A stretch of DNA of 39,630 nucleotides from Armatimonadota bacterium (lineage in GTDB: Bacteria; Armatimonadota; Zipacnadia; Zipacnadales; UBA11051). The stretch covers positions 1 through 39,630 of the forward strand of contig JABLXH010000043.1 in assembly GCA_013178155.1 (NCBI GenBank), written 5' to 3'. A program made the position numbers and the translations under genes. Below, in pieces: positions 8,681 through 16,359 of the stretch. The number at the start of each line of letters is the position of its first letter. Position 1 is the stretch's first letter. A model generated the notes under the pieces. The model was not told the origin of the DNA. It did not search any database and worked only from the letters and a program-made list of their open reading frames with translations.

Positions 8681-9106
8681 ATGGCTCTGACTTTCGACCA
8701 TGTTAACATCAGTGTGGTGAGCATTGACCGCACCGTCGTGTTCCTGCGTGTGGCCTTCCCTGAGTTGGTTGTCCGCGGCGGCGACAAGGGGCAGTGGGAT
8801 GACATGAAGACCGCCTGGATCCACCTGGGGACTGACGACAGCTATGTGTCCATCAACGAGACCAGCGCCATGGAGCCCCACGCTCGCGACGGCTCCCGGA
8901 CCACCGGCATCAACCACGTCGGCTTCATCGTGGGCAACGTCGAGGCCCTCCGCGACGCATACGAGGCGGCGGGGCTGAAGGTCGCATACATGAACGAGTT
9001 GCCCGCCCGCAGACGCCCTTACGTGACCGACGAGGACGAGATCATGTGGGAGTTCGTCGAGTACCCATCGGACGATCCCGCCGTGCGCAACGACTACTCA
9101 ATCTGA
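8681..9106 (+). CDS. VOC-superfamily (glyoxalase/bleomycin-resistance fold) metal-binding protein
   Basis: The product is a 141-residue single-chain protein with two beta-alpha-beta-beta-beta modules. FDHVNISV gives a first His at residue 7, NHVGFIV gives a second His at the matching position of module two, and MWEFVEYP near the C-terminus supplies a Glu. An acidic residue in NETSA completes the usual vicinal oxygen chelate metal set. The ATG at 8681 has GGGAG 9 bases upstream; a TTG at 8660 in frame is less likely. The reaction is unknown: members include lactoylglutathione lyases, extradiol dioxygenases and antibiotic-binding proteins. It stands between a divergent glucokinase and a convergent URO-D-like gene 11 bases away, so context gives no substrate. 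Confidence 0.75.
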   Translation: MALTFDHVNISVVSIDRTVVFLRVAFPELVVRGGDKGQWDDMKTAWIHLGTDDSYVSINETSAMEPHARDGSRTTGINHVGFIVGNVEALRDAYEAAGLKVAYMNELPARRRPYVTDEDEIMWEFVEYPSDDPAVRNDYSI

Positions 9107-9117
9107 CGCGCCGGCTA

Positions 9118-10242
9118 TCAGGTCTCGCCCTGGCTGAACCCGGGGTTCCGCAGCTCTCCCACCGCCTCCACCATAGCCCGGTAGTTCTCGGGCGGGATCG
9201 GGGGGTTGATCTCACTCGAGGAGGCGACCATCATGCCGCCGGTCCGCAGGGCGTCCGTCTCCTGAATATGGCGGCGCACCTCCGCTCGCACCTGTTCGGG
9301 CGTGCCGCGCTCCATCAGGTCCACGCCGTCCACGCCTCCCGCCCAGACCATCGCAGGCCAGGTGCGTTTCAGGTCCACAATGTCCATCCCCACCCCCGGC
9401 TCCAGGCAGTAGAAGCCGTCCACCCCGCACGCCATCAGGTCGGGAATGGCCTTGCGGTAGTTGCCATCACTGTGGTAGATAACCGCGATGCCATGCTCGT
9501 GCCAGGCCCTCGTCAGTTCTCTCACAAAGGGGTACAGGTAGCGGTGCAGGAAGGCCGGCGGGAAGATGGGACCTTGCTTGGTGGCGAAATCCTCCGGGAT
9601 CAGGATGACCGGCGACAACGCCCGGTCCCCCACAGCCCGCACACGACGCAGCTCGTGGGCGCAGGAGACGTGCATGAAATCATCGAGCGTCTCGGGATAG
9701 TCCGCGCTGAAATAGGTGTACAGCTCCAGCCCCATCGCGTCGAAGACGGCGCAGAAACTGACCTGGCTGAAGTTGATCAGCACCGTCTCGCCGATAAGGG
9801 CCTGCGTCGCCTGGACGTCCTCGCGATACCGCCGCCGGGCCCCATTGGGGTCGAAGTCTTCGTTCCGCAGGCGGTCCATCCAGGTCAGTAACCAGCGGCG
9901 GGCACCGGCCACATCGTCAAAGGGGCGACCTACCCGCCAGGTGGTCCAGTTGTCGTGCTGATAGACGAAGCCGTCGGGGCTGGTGACCCGTGCCGTCCCG
10001 CAGGGCGCTGTGGGTGGAAAGCAGGTGTCCAGAGACCGCTGGATGGCCAGGCCTATCTCTTCCAGGCCGTAGTTGAACCCCGACACAGGCTTGTGGGTCC
10101 AGTCGGCAATGACGCGGGGGTTGTAGCTGAGCTGCTCGTGCAGGCACACACGGTCCACCGGCTGGTGGGCAAGGGTCCGCTCCAGCCGCTCGCGCTTGCT
10201 CAGCACATCGGTCGGGAAGATACGCTCCATGCCGGTAGCCAT
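9118..10242 (-). CDS. Uroporphyrinogen decarboxylase (URO-D)-like family protein
   Basis: The product has 374 residues from the chosen ATG at 10242. The open frame reaches a GTG at 10368, which would overlap the MoeB-like gene; its extra 42 residues look non-conserved, and an ATG at 10230 is also possible. No start has a clear ribosome binding site. The KRERLERTLAHQPVDRV segment and the later IYHSDGNYRKAIPDL block are typical of the URO-D superfamily branch that includes corrinoid methyltransferases. Such proteins bind a tetrapyrrole or transfer methyl groups through a TIM-barrel; true HemE signature loops are not evident. It is the last gene of the Mo/W-associated group, 97 bases after the MoeB-like gene, so co-transcription is possible but not certain. 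Confidence 0.72.
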   Translation of the reverse strand: MATGMERIFPTDVLSKRERLERTLAHQPVDRVCLHEQLSYNPRVIADWTHKPVSGFNYGLEEIGLAIQRSLDTCFPPTAPCGTARVTSPDGFVYQHDNWTTWRVGRPFDDVAGARRWLLTWMDRLRNEDFDPNGARRRYREDVQATQALIGETVLINFSQVSFCAVFDAMGLELYTYFSADYPETLDDFMHVSCAHELRRVRAVGDRALSPVILIPEDFATKQGPIFPPAFLHRYLYPFVRELTRAWHEHGIAVIYHSDGNYRKAIPDLMACGVDGFYCLEPGVGMDIVDLKRTWPAMVWAGGVDGVDLMERGTPEQVRAEVRRHIQETDALRTGGMMVASSSEINPPIPPENYRAMVEAVGELRNPGFSQGET

Positions 10243-10339
10243 CTGCGGAAAGGTGGCTGCATGTTCGCTAATGGCAGTTGGAGACCTGCCGGGATCAGCG
10301 GAGAAGCACCAGGAGCAGCATAGCGCGGTTTGCAGGGGG

Positions 10340-11089
10340 TCAGGCCCCACAGACCGCGCAGTCGGCACGCCTCGGTACTCTGATGGTCCGCAGCTCGTAG
10401 TCCCAGACCTCCACTTGCAGCAGGCCCTGCGGCAGGCATTCCGGCTGACCCGTCAGCAGTTGGAGTACCTGTGACATCTGCAGCGAGGCCACGGTGTTGA
10501 CGCTGGGACCGATGACCCCGGCGGTGGCCGCGGTCTCGGACGAAGCCTTGTCCGGTTCGGCGCAGTAGAGGCAGCAAAGACACGCCGTCTCGCCAGGCCG
10601 CACGGCCATGGTCAGGCCATAGGAGCCCGACAAGGCCGCATAGACCATCGGGATGCCCAGGGTGATGGCCGCCTGATTCATGGCGAACTTGGCCGCGAAG
10701 TTGTCCACGCCGTCTACTATGACGTCCACACCCTCCACGAGCTGGGCAGCGTTGTCGGCTCCGATCTTGGCGATTACCGGCTCGATGACGATCTCGGAGT
10801 TGATGCGGCTCAGGCGCTCAGCGGCGATCTCACACTTGGGCCGGGTCTGAAGGTCACCCTCCTCGTAGAGGGTCTGGCGCTGCAGATTCGACAGCTCAAG
10901 GCAGTCAAAGTCCACGAGACGGATGTAGCCGACACCGGCGCGAGCAAGCATCTCGGCCGTCGCCGCGCCAATGGCCCCACAGCCGCAGACTACCACCCGG
11001 CTGTCCAGCAGCCGCGCCTGTCCAGGGGCTCCCAGAGGGCGAAAGAGTATCTGGCGCTCATACCGCGCCAGTTGGTGTTCAGTGAGCAT
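10340..11089 (-). CDS. MoeB/ThiF/HesA-type E1-like adenylyltransferase (canonical copy)
   Basis: The product has 249 residues. E1-like enzymes adenylate the C-terminus of a small ubiquitin-fold sulfur carrier. The glycine-rich loop is GCGAIG. The ATP-binding segment VDFDCLELSNLQRQ keeps both acidic residues, the Asn and the Arg, and DGVDNF supplies the Asp that is essential in MoeB. A Lys follows the Thr-Arg-Pro segment as expected. Two zinc-binding pairs are present: CLCC around residue 190 and CAVC at the C-terminus. The gene begins 11 bases after the MoaD-like gene ends, and the pair should act together. MoaD activation for molybdopterin is the likely role; thiamine or cysteine pathways cannot be excluded. 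Confidence 0.85.
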   Translation of the reverse strand: MLTEHQLARYERQILFRPLGAPGQARLLDSRVVVCGCGAIGAATAEMLARAGVGYIRLVDFDCLELSNLQRQTLYEEGDLQTRPKCEIAAERLSRINSEIVIEPVIAKIGADNAAQLVEGVDVIVDGVDNFAAKFAMNQAAITLGIPMVYAALSGSYGLTMAVRPGETACLCCLYCAEPDKASSETAATAGVIGPSVNTVASLQMSQVLQLLTGQPECLPQGLLQVEVWDYELRTIRVPRRADCAVCGA

Positions 11090-11100
11090 AATGGGCTCCT

Positions 11101-11376
11101 TCAGGCCCCCGCAACGGGGGGGACAATGGAAATGACATCGTCCGCCGCAAGAGGCGTCGCCAGGCCCTGGGCGTCGGCGATATCCCGCTCGCCCACGAAC
11201 ACGCGGACAAAGGGCTTCAGCTCGCCGGGTGCCGCGAAGAGAGCGTCGGCAATCGCCGGGTAGGCACTCACCAGGGCCTCCAGGGCGGCGCCGACCGTGT
11301 CGGCCTGGACCTCGGCGGACTTGGCGCCGTCGGCGTGACGGCGCAGGGGAGTGGGGAGCTTGACAGTGACCGGCAT
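11101..11376 (-). CDS. MoaD/ThiS-family ubiquitin-fold sulfur carrier ending in Gly-Ala
   Basis: The product has 91 residues, the usual size for MoaD. The N-terminal strand (TVKLPTPLRR), the ELKPFVRVFVGERDI segment and the terminal block ISIVPPVAGA follow the MoaD pattern, in which the tail is normally PPVxGG. In this family the final Gly is adenylated by MoeB and turned into a thiocarboxylate that donates sulfur to molybdopterin or tungstopterin. Here the last codon is GCC (Ala), directly followed by TGA, so the chain ends GA rather than GG. The GGAGG site 7 bases before ATG is strong. The gene lies between two E1-like genes in a Mo/W transport operon. Confidence 0.82.
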   Translation of the reverse strand: MPVTVKLPTPLRRHADGAKSAEVQADTVGAALEALVSAYPAIADALFAAPGELKPFVRVFVGERDIADAQGLATPLAADDVISIVPPVAGA

Positions 11377-11451
11377 ACTTTCCCTCCAGTATACATCGAG
11401 TTAATAGGATAATCGTGCCAACAGGACCCCCACAAACGGAACCGCAGCGGG

Positions 11452-12195
11452 CTAGCCCGTCCCGCAGACCGGGCAGTCTGGGCGGCGGTGGAGGGTGTAC
11501 TTGCTGAAGCTCATGTCCTCGGCGTCGAAGATCAGCAGCTTGCCGGTGAGCGGCTCGCCGTAGCCGGTCAGGACCTTGATGGCTTCAAGAGCTGTCAGCG
11601 CGCCCAGAGCCCCCGGTACGGCGCCCAGTACGCCAAACCCCAGGGGATCCCACCACTCTGGCACCTCCGGCACCAGACACTGCAGGCAGGGCGTGTCGGG
11701 CGGCACGATGGCCGTGAGTTGGGCTTCCATACCGTTCATACCGCTGTCAATCAGCGGCTTGCCCTGCCGCCAACACTCACGGTTCAGCACCAGACGCTCG
11801 CGGAAGTCCGGGGTCGTGTCACAGACGATGTCCACCTGGCTGACCCACTCGGCGGCATTCTCCTCGCTGGCGTCAGCCGCGTAAGCAATGATCTCCAGTT
11901 CAGGGTTGAAGCGTCGGAGGGTCTCCTCCGCCTGAGGGGCGCGCGGCTGACCCACGCCGTCGCCGCGCATCAGAATCTGGCGGTTGAGGTTAGATGGCGT
12001 CAGCTTGCCGCCGTGGGCGATAACCAGTTTGCCGATGCCGGCGGCGGCCAGCCACAACGCGGTTGGCCCCCCCAGGCCACCCAGACGGGTCACGAGGGCG
12101 CTGGAGGCCCGCAGCTTCTCCTGGGCTTCCACTCCAAAGCCGGGGATCATGATCTGGCGCTTGTACTTCTCGAGTTCCCAGTCAGTCAGCGGCAC
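11452..12195 (-). CDS. ThiF/HesA-like E1-family protein with altered nucleotide-binding segment
   Basis: The product has 247 residues. The E1-like fold is clear from YKRQIMIPGFG, the glycine-rich RLGGLGG loop, SNLNRQ, and two CxxC zinc pairs (CLQC and CPVC). The strand that normally reads (V/L)DxDxVxxSNLxRQ is IAHGGKLTPSNLNRQ here, so the usual acidic residue is lost, and the expected GxPK lysine is Arg (GQPR). An Asp corresponding to the MoeB catalytic residue may remain in TTPDFRE. It may be a specialised or weakly active partner of the MoaD-like carrier. The GTG at 12195 is chosen because GGAGG lies 6 bases upstream; a GTG at 12213 would overlap the ModC stop codon. Confidence 0.78.
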   Translation of the reverse strand: MPLTDWELEKYKRQIMIPGFGVEAQEKLRASSALVTRLGGLGGPTALWLAAAGIGKLVIAHGGKLTPSNLNRQILMRGDGVGQPRAPQAEETLRRFNPELEIIAYAADASEENAAEWVSQVDIVCDTTPDFRERLVLNRECWRQGKPLIDSGMNGMEAQLTAIVPPDTPCLQCLVPEVPEWWDPLGFGVLGAVPGALGALTALEAIKVLTGYGEPLTGKLLIFDAEDMSFSKYTLHRRPDCPVCGTG

Positions 12196-12202
12196 CGCAT
12201 GA

Positions 12203-12207
12203 CCTCC
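12203..12207 (-). promoter_or_regulatory. Ribosome binding site deciding the start of the HesA-like gene
   Basis: GGAGG on the minus strand ends 7 bases before the GTG at 12195 and lies too close to the GTG at 12213 to serve it, so it selects the shorter product. Confidence 0.55.
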
Positions 12208-12209
12208 GT

Positions 12210-13268
12210 TCACTTGTAGACCCTGAGCGCAGACGCCTTGAAGGAGGCGTAGACGTTGGCCCCGATCTTGAGCCCCAGACGCTCTTCCGAGGCGTGGGTC
12301 ACCTCGGCGACCATGGCCACGCCATTTTCCACCGTCACCCGCGTGCGCCCGCCGAGATGGGCGATGGAGGTGATCCGCCCGAACAGCGTGTTCAGCGAAG
12401 AGTCGTCAGGTTGTTGTAGAGATAACGTAACGTCCCAGGGATGGCAGGTGACCTGCACCGCGCCAGTCTCCTGCTCGACGGTATAGAAATGATGGGAGCC
12501 GCAGCGCACCAGTGACAGGCCATCGGGGCCGGGACTGGCTTCGCCCTGAAGCAGGTTCACGCCCAGGAACTCGGCAACGAAGGGCGTGCGCGGCTGAGCC
12601 AGCAGCTCGTGCCGGGTACCCAACTGCACGATCCGCCCCTCATGCATCACCCCGATCCGGTCGCCGAGTGTAAGCGCGTCGGCCACATCGTGGGTAACAA
12701 CCACGGTCTGGAGATTAAGGTCATGGATGACCTCAAGCACCTCGCCACGCACTTGACGTCGCGTCACCGGGTCAAGAGCGGACATCGGCTCGTCCATGAG
12801 CAGGACTCGGGCGCCACTGGCCAGGGCCCGAGCGAGCGCCACGCGCTGCTGTTGCCCTCCCGATAGCTGACGGGGGTAGAGTGACTCTAGGCCGTCCAGC
12901 CGTGCCCGGTGGAGGGTCTGACGTGCCCGCGCTTCGGCCTCGCGGCGCGAAGCGCCCCGGGCCTGAGCACCGTACATCACGTTGCCCAGTACCGTCAGGT
13001 GTGGGAAGAGGGCGTAATCCTGGAACATCACTCCCACGCGACGTTTCTGCGCGGGGACGGAAAGCCCGGCCGCCGTGTCCACCAGAGTCTCGCCATCCAT
13101 GACGATGCGCCCCGCATCGGGCTGCAGCAGCCCCGCCAGCAGGCGGAGAGTGGTTGTCTTGCCGCAGCCGGTGGGGCCGACGAGGGCCAGGCACTGGCCA
13201 CTGGCCAGTTCGAACTCCACCTGCAGAGGGAAGTCTCTGAGCTGTTTGCTGAGTGAAACCGAGATCAT
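12210..13268 (-). CDS. Molybdate/tungstate-type ABC transporter ATP-binding protein with TOBE domain (ModC/WtpC-like)
   Basis: The product has 352 residues. Residues 1-240 form an ABC ATPase: Walker A GPTGCGKTT, Q-loop in MFQDYALFPH, signature LSGGQQQR, Walker B VLLMDEPMSALD and switch VVTHD. The last roughly 110 residues form a TOBE-like domain, used in ModC to sense oxyanions or regulate transport. The ATG at 13268 overlaps the permease stop by 4 bases (ATGA), so the two are translationally coupled. A much longer open frame to 13916 runs antisense-free through the permease gene in another frame and is not real. Co-encoded MoaD- and MoeB-like genes favour molybdate or tungstate over sulfate or iron. 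Confidence 0.88.
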   Translation of the reverse strand: MISVSLSKQLRDFPLQVEFELASGQCLALVGPTGCGKTTTLRLLAGLLQPDAGRIVMDGETLVDTAAGLSVPAQKRRVGVMFQDYALFPHLTVLGNVMYGAQARGASRREAEARARQTLHRARLDGLESLYPRQLSGGQQQRVALARALASGARVLLMDEPMSALDPVTRRQVRGEVLEVIHDLNLQTVVVTHDVADALTLGDRIGVMHEGRIVQLGTRHELLAQPRTPFVAEFLGVNLLQGEASPGPDGLSLVRCGSHHFYTVEQETGAVQVTCHPWDVTLSLQQPDDSSLNTLFGRITSIAHLGGRTRVTVENGVAMVAEVTHASEERLGLKIGANVYASFKASALRVYK

Positions 13269-14089
13269 GCCACACCACCCGCCAGGCCCAGACGCCCCAC
13301 ACCAACCTGCGCCAGCACGAAGGCCAACCCCGAGAAGACCAGCATCACCAGGGCGAGAGCCACGGCTGCCTCGATCTCGTGCTGCATGAGGGTGAAAATC
13401 GCCGTCGGCGCGGTCTGGGTGCGCCCCGGGAAGGCGCCGGCAAAGATGACGGTCGCCCCGAACTCGCTCATTGCCCGAGCCCAGCAGGTTACCACCGCCG
13501 TCAGGATCCCTCGTCCGGCCAACGGCAGCGTAACCAGGCCGAAGGTCGCGGGAAGGCTCCGGCCCAGGGTCATGGAGGCCTCTTCCAGGGAGACGGGGAC
13601 CTGCTCGATAGCGGTCTTGGCGATACGCACGAAGTAAGGCGCTGCCACCACGAACTGCGCGATGACAACGGCTACCCACGTGTATGACAAGGGGTACCCG
13701 GCCTCTGCCAGGTAGTGACCCAACAGGCCCTTGCGGCCCCAGATCAGGATCAGTGCCACCCCCATCACCAGCGGGGGCAGGGCGATGGGCAACTCCACCA
13801 GGGCATTGATCAGCATCTTGCCCCGAAAATTGACGCGCGCGAGGCAGACCGCGGTGGGCAAGCCAAACACGAGAGCCAAGCCCACCGCCAGCAGGCTCCC
13901 CCGAAGCGTCAACCAAAGAGCCTCACGGGCCTCCTCGACGGCCAGCGCCGCCAGCAGGGTGTGCGGCGGAGCATAGACAAACAGGCCGAGCAGGGGGCCA
14001 ACAGCCACCATGAGAAAGAGCGCTGTCAAGATGATCAGCACTATGGCAGCTCTGTTGTGCTTTCCGTCGTGGCTCACTGCATGGCTCAC
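13265..14089 (-). CDS. Molybdate/tungstate-type ABC transporter permease (ModB/WtpB-like)
   Basis: The product has 274 residues and about six membrane segments. The cytoplasmic coupling loop is visible as LEEASMTLGRSLPATFGLVTLP, close to the EAA motif of binding-protein-dependent permeases, and the later RAMSEFGATVIFAG segment is strongly typical of ModB, CysT/CysW and WtpB. The GTG at 14089 lies 25 bases after the binding-protein gene, with a weak ribosome binding site; a second GTG at 14077 is an alternative. It forms the channel for the ATPase encoded next. Choice between molybdate and tungstate cannot be made from the permease. Confidence 0.87.
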   Translation of the reverse strand: MSHAVSHDGKHNRAAIVLIILTALFLMVAVGPLLGLFVYAPPHTLLAALAVEEAREALWLTLRGSLLAVGLALVFGLPTAVCLARVNFRGKMLINALVELPIALPPLVMGVALILIWGRKGLLGHYLAEAGYPLSYTWVAVVIAQFVVAAPYFVRIAKTAIEQVPVSLEEASMTLGRSLPATFGLVTLPLAGRGILTAVVTCWARAMSEFGATVIFAGAFPGRTQTAPTAIFTLMQHEIEAAVALALVMLVFSGLAFVLAQVGVGRLGLAGGVA

Positions 14090-14114
14090 TTAGCTCTCGA
14101 CCCCCAGTTGTCCG

Positions 14115-14954
14115 TCACGGCTTGGCTGGCGGGGCCTCGGTCGTGTAGCCGTGCTCTTTCCATACGCTCTTGGCTTCTTCAGAGGCCAGGAAGTCAATGA
14201 ACTCCCTGGCAGCGTCAGGCTGTTTGGACCACTTGATCACGGCTCCAGGGATGTTGCGAGGCCGCGCCGACTTGGCCTTCAGTGGTATGCTCTCCAGCTT
14301 GTCGGGGTGCTGGCGGGTGAAAACGTCCCAACCGATGACAACGTCGGCCTCCCCCATCAGCAAGCTCTGCAGCACAGCCTCACAGCTTGTTCCGTAGTCG
14401 GCCAGGCGAGGCTGGAGGTCCTGCCACACCCCTTCTTCCTCCAGTACTGCCTGGGCGATGTCTCCCAGGCACACAGTCACCGGCTTGCCAATGACCACAC
14501 GCAGGCCTTCGCGCGTAAGGTCCTTCACGCTCTTGATGCCCTTTGGGTTGCCCTTGGGCACGTTGATGACCGGTACCAGGTAGACAAGAACGGTGCGGGT
14601 CTCCTTCAGCACCGCGTCCTTCTTCTCGGCCTTGTCCATGAAATCGTCAGAGCCGGGAACGTAGACATCGCCGAACTGCTCCTGGGCGAACTGGTTCAGC
14701 ACCGCTCCCGATCCGCCGTAGGTGATCTCAACCTTCACCCCCGTCCGTTCCTCGTAGCGCCTGGCCAGGGGGTCCAGGCCCGGTTTCGGGGCAGCTCCAG
14801 CAAAGACTGTAAGGGTACGGTCAGGTTCGGGGGCCATGGCCTTGGTGACGGGCGCTTGCTGCCCCGTCTCCGGCTGAGCCTTCGGAGAACAACCGGACAG
14901 CACAAGCGCAAGGGACAGCAGCGGGGCCATACCCAGGACGATCAGCCGTGTCAT
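14115..14954 (-). CDS. Substrate-binding lipoprotein of the Mo/W-type ABC transporter (ModA-like)
   Basis: The product has 279 residues. A signal sequence ends in the lipobox LSGC near residue 22, so the protein is a membrane-anchored lipoprotein. The mature part begins LTVFAGAAPKPGLDPLARRYEERTG and continues with YGGSGAVLNQ and GDVYVPGSDDFMDKA, the layout of periplasmic oxyanion-binding proteins of the ModA superfamily. A C-terminal FIDFLASEEAKSVWKEHGY segment is typical. It is the first gene of the minus-strand group ModA-ModB-ModC-HesA-MoaD-MoeB. A GGAGG site lies 12 bases upstream of the ATG, slightly far. Molybdate or tungstate is the expected ligand from the neighbours; the sequence alone does not decide. 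Confidence 0.82.
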   Translation of the reverse strand: MTRLIVLGMAPLLSLALVLSGCSPKAQPETGQQAPVTKAMAPEPDRTLTVFAGAAPKPGLDPLARRYEERTGVKVEITYGGSGAVLNQFAQEQFGDVYVPGSDDFMDKAEKKDAVLKETRTVLVYLVPVINVPKGNPKGIKSVKDLTREGLRVVIGKPVTVCLGDIAQAVLEEEGVWQDLQPRLADYGTSCEAVLQSLLMGEADVVIGWDVFTRQHPDKLESIPLKAKSARPRNIPGAVIKWSKQPDAAREFIDFLASEEAKSVWKEHGYTTEAPPAKP

Positions 14955-15079
14955 AGAGTCGCGATACCTCCAGGAAGTGCTGAACCAATCAACGCATACT
15001 CTACCACACGGCTATCCCTGGGACCCGGAGTGAACCCTGTAAAGGATGGGGAAGAATCACGCAAGGTGTTTCGGTATAT

Positions 15080-15096
15080 CCTTGTGGAAAACAAGG
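15080..15096. repeat. Short perfect inverted repeat upstream of the ModA-like gene
   Basis: CCTTGT and ACAAGG flank a 5-base spacer. It is 21 bases after the pseudopilin stop codon and about 125 bases before the ModA start, in an AT-richer patch. No T-tract follows, so it could be an operator, a weak terminator of the pseudopilin transcript, or chance. The surrounding 162-base gap holds no gene. Confidence 0.3.
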
Positions 15097-15116
15097 AATA
15101 ATTCTGGTCCGAGGGG

Positions 15117-15863
15117 TTACTCGCCGGGGTACCCGGGTACCGGCGGCGGACAGCCCGGCTCCCGGAACAGGCCGACGCGCAGCGCTGTTGGCCGCAGCCA
15201 CTTCACGTGACCGTCATGGTAGAGGAAGTTGCCACCGCCGTGATGGCGCAGGGGATAGTGCAGCTCCGACTCGGGGTCACCGGCAAAGGGCACGAAGGGC
15301 GGATGGCCGCCGTCCCCGGGGGCTGCGGCGCCGGCACAACCGGGCGTGCGGCAATGGTCCCACACGACGACGCGCTGCGCGGGATCACTGACCAGGGCGT
15401 CGGGCATGCCGGTGATGAGCGGATAGCGCCGTGGGTCAGCGTGGGGAGAGCCATTGACATATGACAGGGCATAGCTGCACTGCCACTCTGGCGCCGCAGG
15501 GCACTTGAACAGGGCTGCACTGCCGACATAGGGAAAGAGCAGCCCCGGCTGCCAGTTGGGCCCGGGGCGGGCGTTCGGGGCCACCGATGGATCGTACGGA
15601 GCCCACCAGACGTCGGGTGGGTAGAAGCCAGTGGGTTCCGGGTCGGGTACGGGACACTGCCGGCACGGGCAGTTGACCTCGTCGTGGTCCGCCCGGTACA
15701 TTGCCAACGCCACGCCGATTTGCTTGAGATTCGACTGGCACGCGGTCTGGCGGGCCTTGTCGCGGGCCCGTGCCAGCACCGGAAAGAGCATGCCCGCCAA
15801 CACGGAGATGATGGCGATCACGACCAGCAACTCGACGAGAGTGAAGCCATCGGTGCGAGACAC
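15117..15863 (-). CDS. Type II secretion/type IV pilin-like pseudopilin with DUF1559-type C-terminal domain
   Basis: The product has 248 residues from a GTG at 15863. The leader SRTDG precedes [34 protein letters not shown], written here only as its key parts: cleavage after Gly, Glu at mature position 5, then the long hydrophobic helix. The C-terminal part has [12 protein letters not shown], the H-x-DGH-x-K-W motif typical of DUF1559/prepilin-like proteins in Armatimonadota and Planctomycetes. An unusual Cys-rich stretch (CPCRQCP) follows the helix. The open frame extends to an ATG at 15956 without a ribosome binding site and would bury the leader. It lacks any secretion genes nearby and may be a substrate or minor subunit of machinery encoded elsewhere. 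Confidence 0.82.
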   Translation of the reverse strand: MSRTDGFTLVELLVVIAIISVLAGMLFPVLARARDKARQTACQSNLKQIGVALAMYRADHDEVNCPCRQCPVPDPEPTGFYPPDVWWAPYDPSVAPNARPGPNWQPGLLFPYVGSAALFKCPAAPEWQCSYALSYVNGSPHADPRRYPLITGMPDALVSDPAQRVVVWDHCRTPGCAGAAAPGDGGHPPFVPFAGDPESELHYPLRHHGGGNFLYHDGHVKWLRPTALRVGLFREPGCPPPVPGYPGE

Positions 15864-15995
15864 GGGCCGCCCAGACCTTGTGCCAGCTTGACCTATCACA
15901 CTGATTAGACGTCTGGGCGCTGGGACCTGGTTTCCCGACCGCTCCCCTTGCGGCATATTTCGGGAATCTGTGCGAGATCATATTGGCGCAATCCG

Positions 15996-16004
15996 TATTA
16001 TACT
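15996..16004 (+). promoter_or_regulatory. AT-rich -10-like element upstream of the lipoyl/desulfurase operon
   Basis: TATTATACT contains two overlapping 5-of-6 matches to TATAAT in an otherwise GC-rich region, about 70 bases before the first gene of the operon. No convincing -35 element is found 16-18 bases upstream, so an activator or another sigma factor might be needed. Confidence 0.35.
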
Positions 16005-16010
16005 TTAGCA

Positions 16011-16037
16011 GTCCGGGAGGGATACTTCCTGTCCGGG
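16011..16037 (+). repeat. Pair of direct repeats, possible operator
   Basis: GTCCGGG occurs at 16011-16017 and 16031-16037, exactly 20 bases apart, about two DNA turns, just downstream of the -10-like element and before the first gene. Such spacing suits a dimeric or tandem regulator, though a 7-base repeat can arise by chance. Confidence 0.3.
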
Positions 16038-16071
16038 CTCTCAGGACACAGGGCGACAGGAGTCGACCCCA

Positions 16072-16359
16072 GTGGGCATCCCGGTGACAGTCAGAGTGCT
16101 GCTAGCCAACCCGACCGCCCCGTCGCCCGAAGGCGAGCGGGCCCTGCAGCACGCGCGGGCCGCGGCCCGGCGGTTCGGGGACGCGGCCGAGGTGCAGCCA
16201 GTGGCTCTTGACGACCCGGCGGTGCGGATGCTGAGCATCGGCGTGGAGCCCACCGTGCTGGTGGGAGACCTGGCCATCGCCGTCGGGATCGCCCCGCCGG
16301 CAGGGCATCTGGTGCGTGCCATCGAGCGCGCCCTGGCGAAGGAAGAGAAGCATGACTGA
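16072..16359 (+). CDS. Small cysteine-free thioredoxin-fold-like protein
   Basis: The product has 95 residues and contains no cysteine. Its first strand (VTVRVLLANP) is followed, where thioredoxin-fold proteins carry CxxC, by PTAPSPEG. Near residue 60 it has VEPTVLVGDLAIAVG, resembling the cis-proline and following strand of thioredoxin-like folds, and it ends in a helix (HLVRAIERAL). It is similar along its length to the C-terminal half of the next protein (PPFLVVGNLIVAMG, then VAQLIEKQL), so the two appear to be paralogues. The GTG start has AGGAG 9 bases upstream. It overlaps the next gene by 8 bases. Without cysteines it cannot do thiol exchange; a scaffold or binding role is more likely. 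Function is not known. Confidence 0.72.
   Translation: MGIPVTVRVLLANPTAPSPEGERALQHARAAARRFGDAAEVQPVALDDPAVRMLSIGVEPTVLVGDLAIAVGIAPPAGHLVRAIERALAKEEKHD

Noticed and set aside
11377-11451. An internal promoter ahead of the MoaD-like gene (TTGGCA and TATACT on the minus strand)
   Set aside because: The two hexamers are 22 bases apart, too far for a sigma-70 promoter, and the gap is short within a continuous gene group.
12210-13916. A 568-codon frame extending the ModC gene upstream
   Set aside because: The extension lies inside the permease gene in another frame; the ModC ATG at 13268 overlaps the permease stop in a typical ATGA junction.
14955-15116. A ModE-type molybdate operator upstream of the ModA-like gene
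   Set aside because: I looked for the TATATAA-type half sites of E. coli ModE boxes and found none; only an unrelated CCTTGT/ACAAGG repeat is present.
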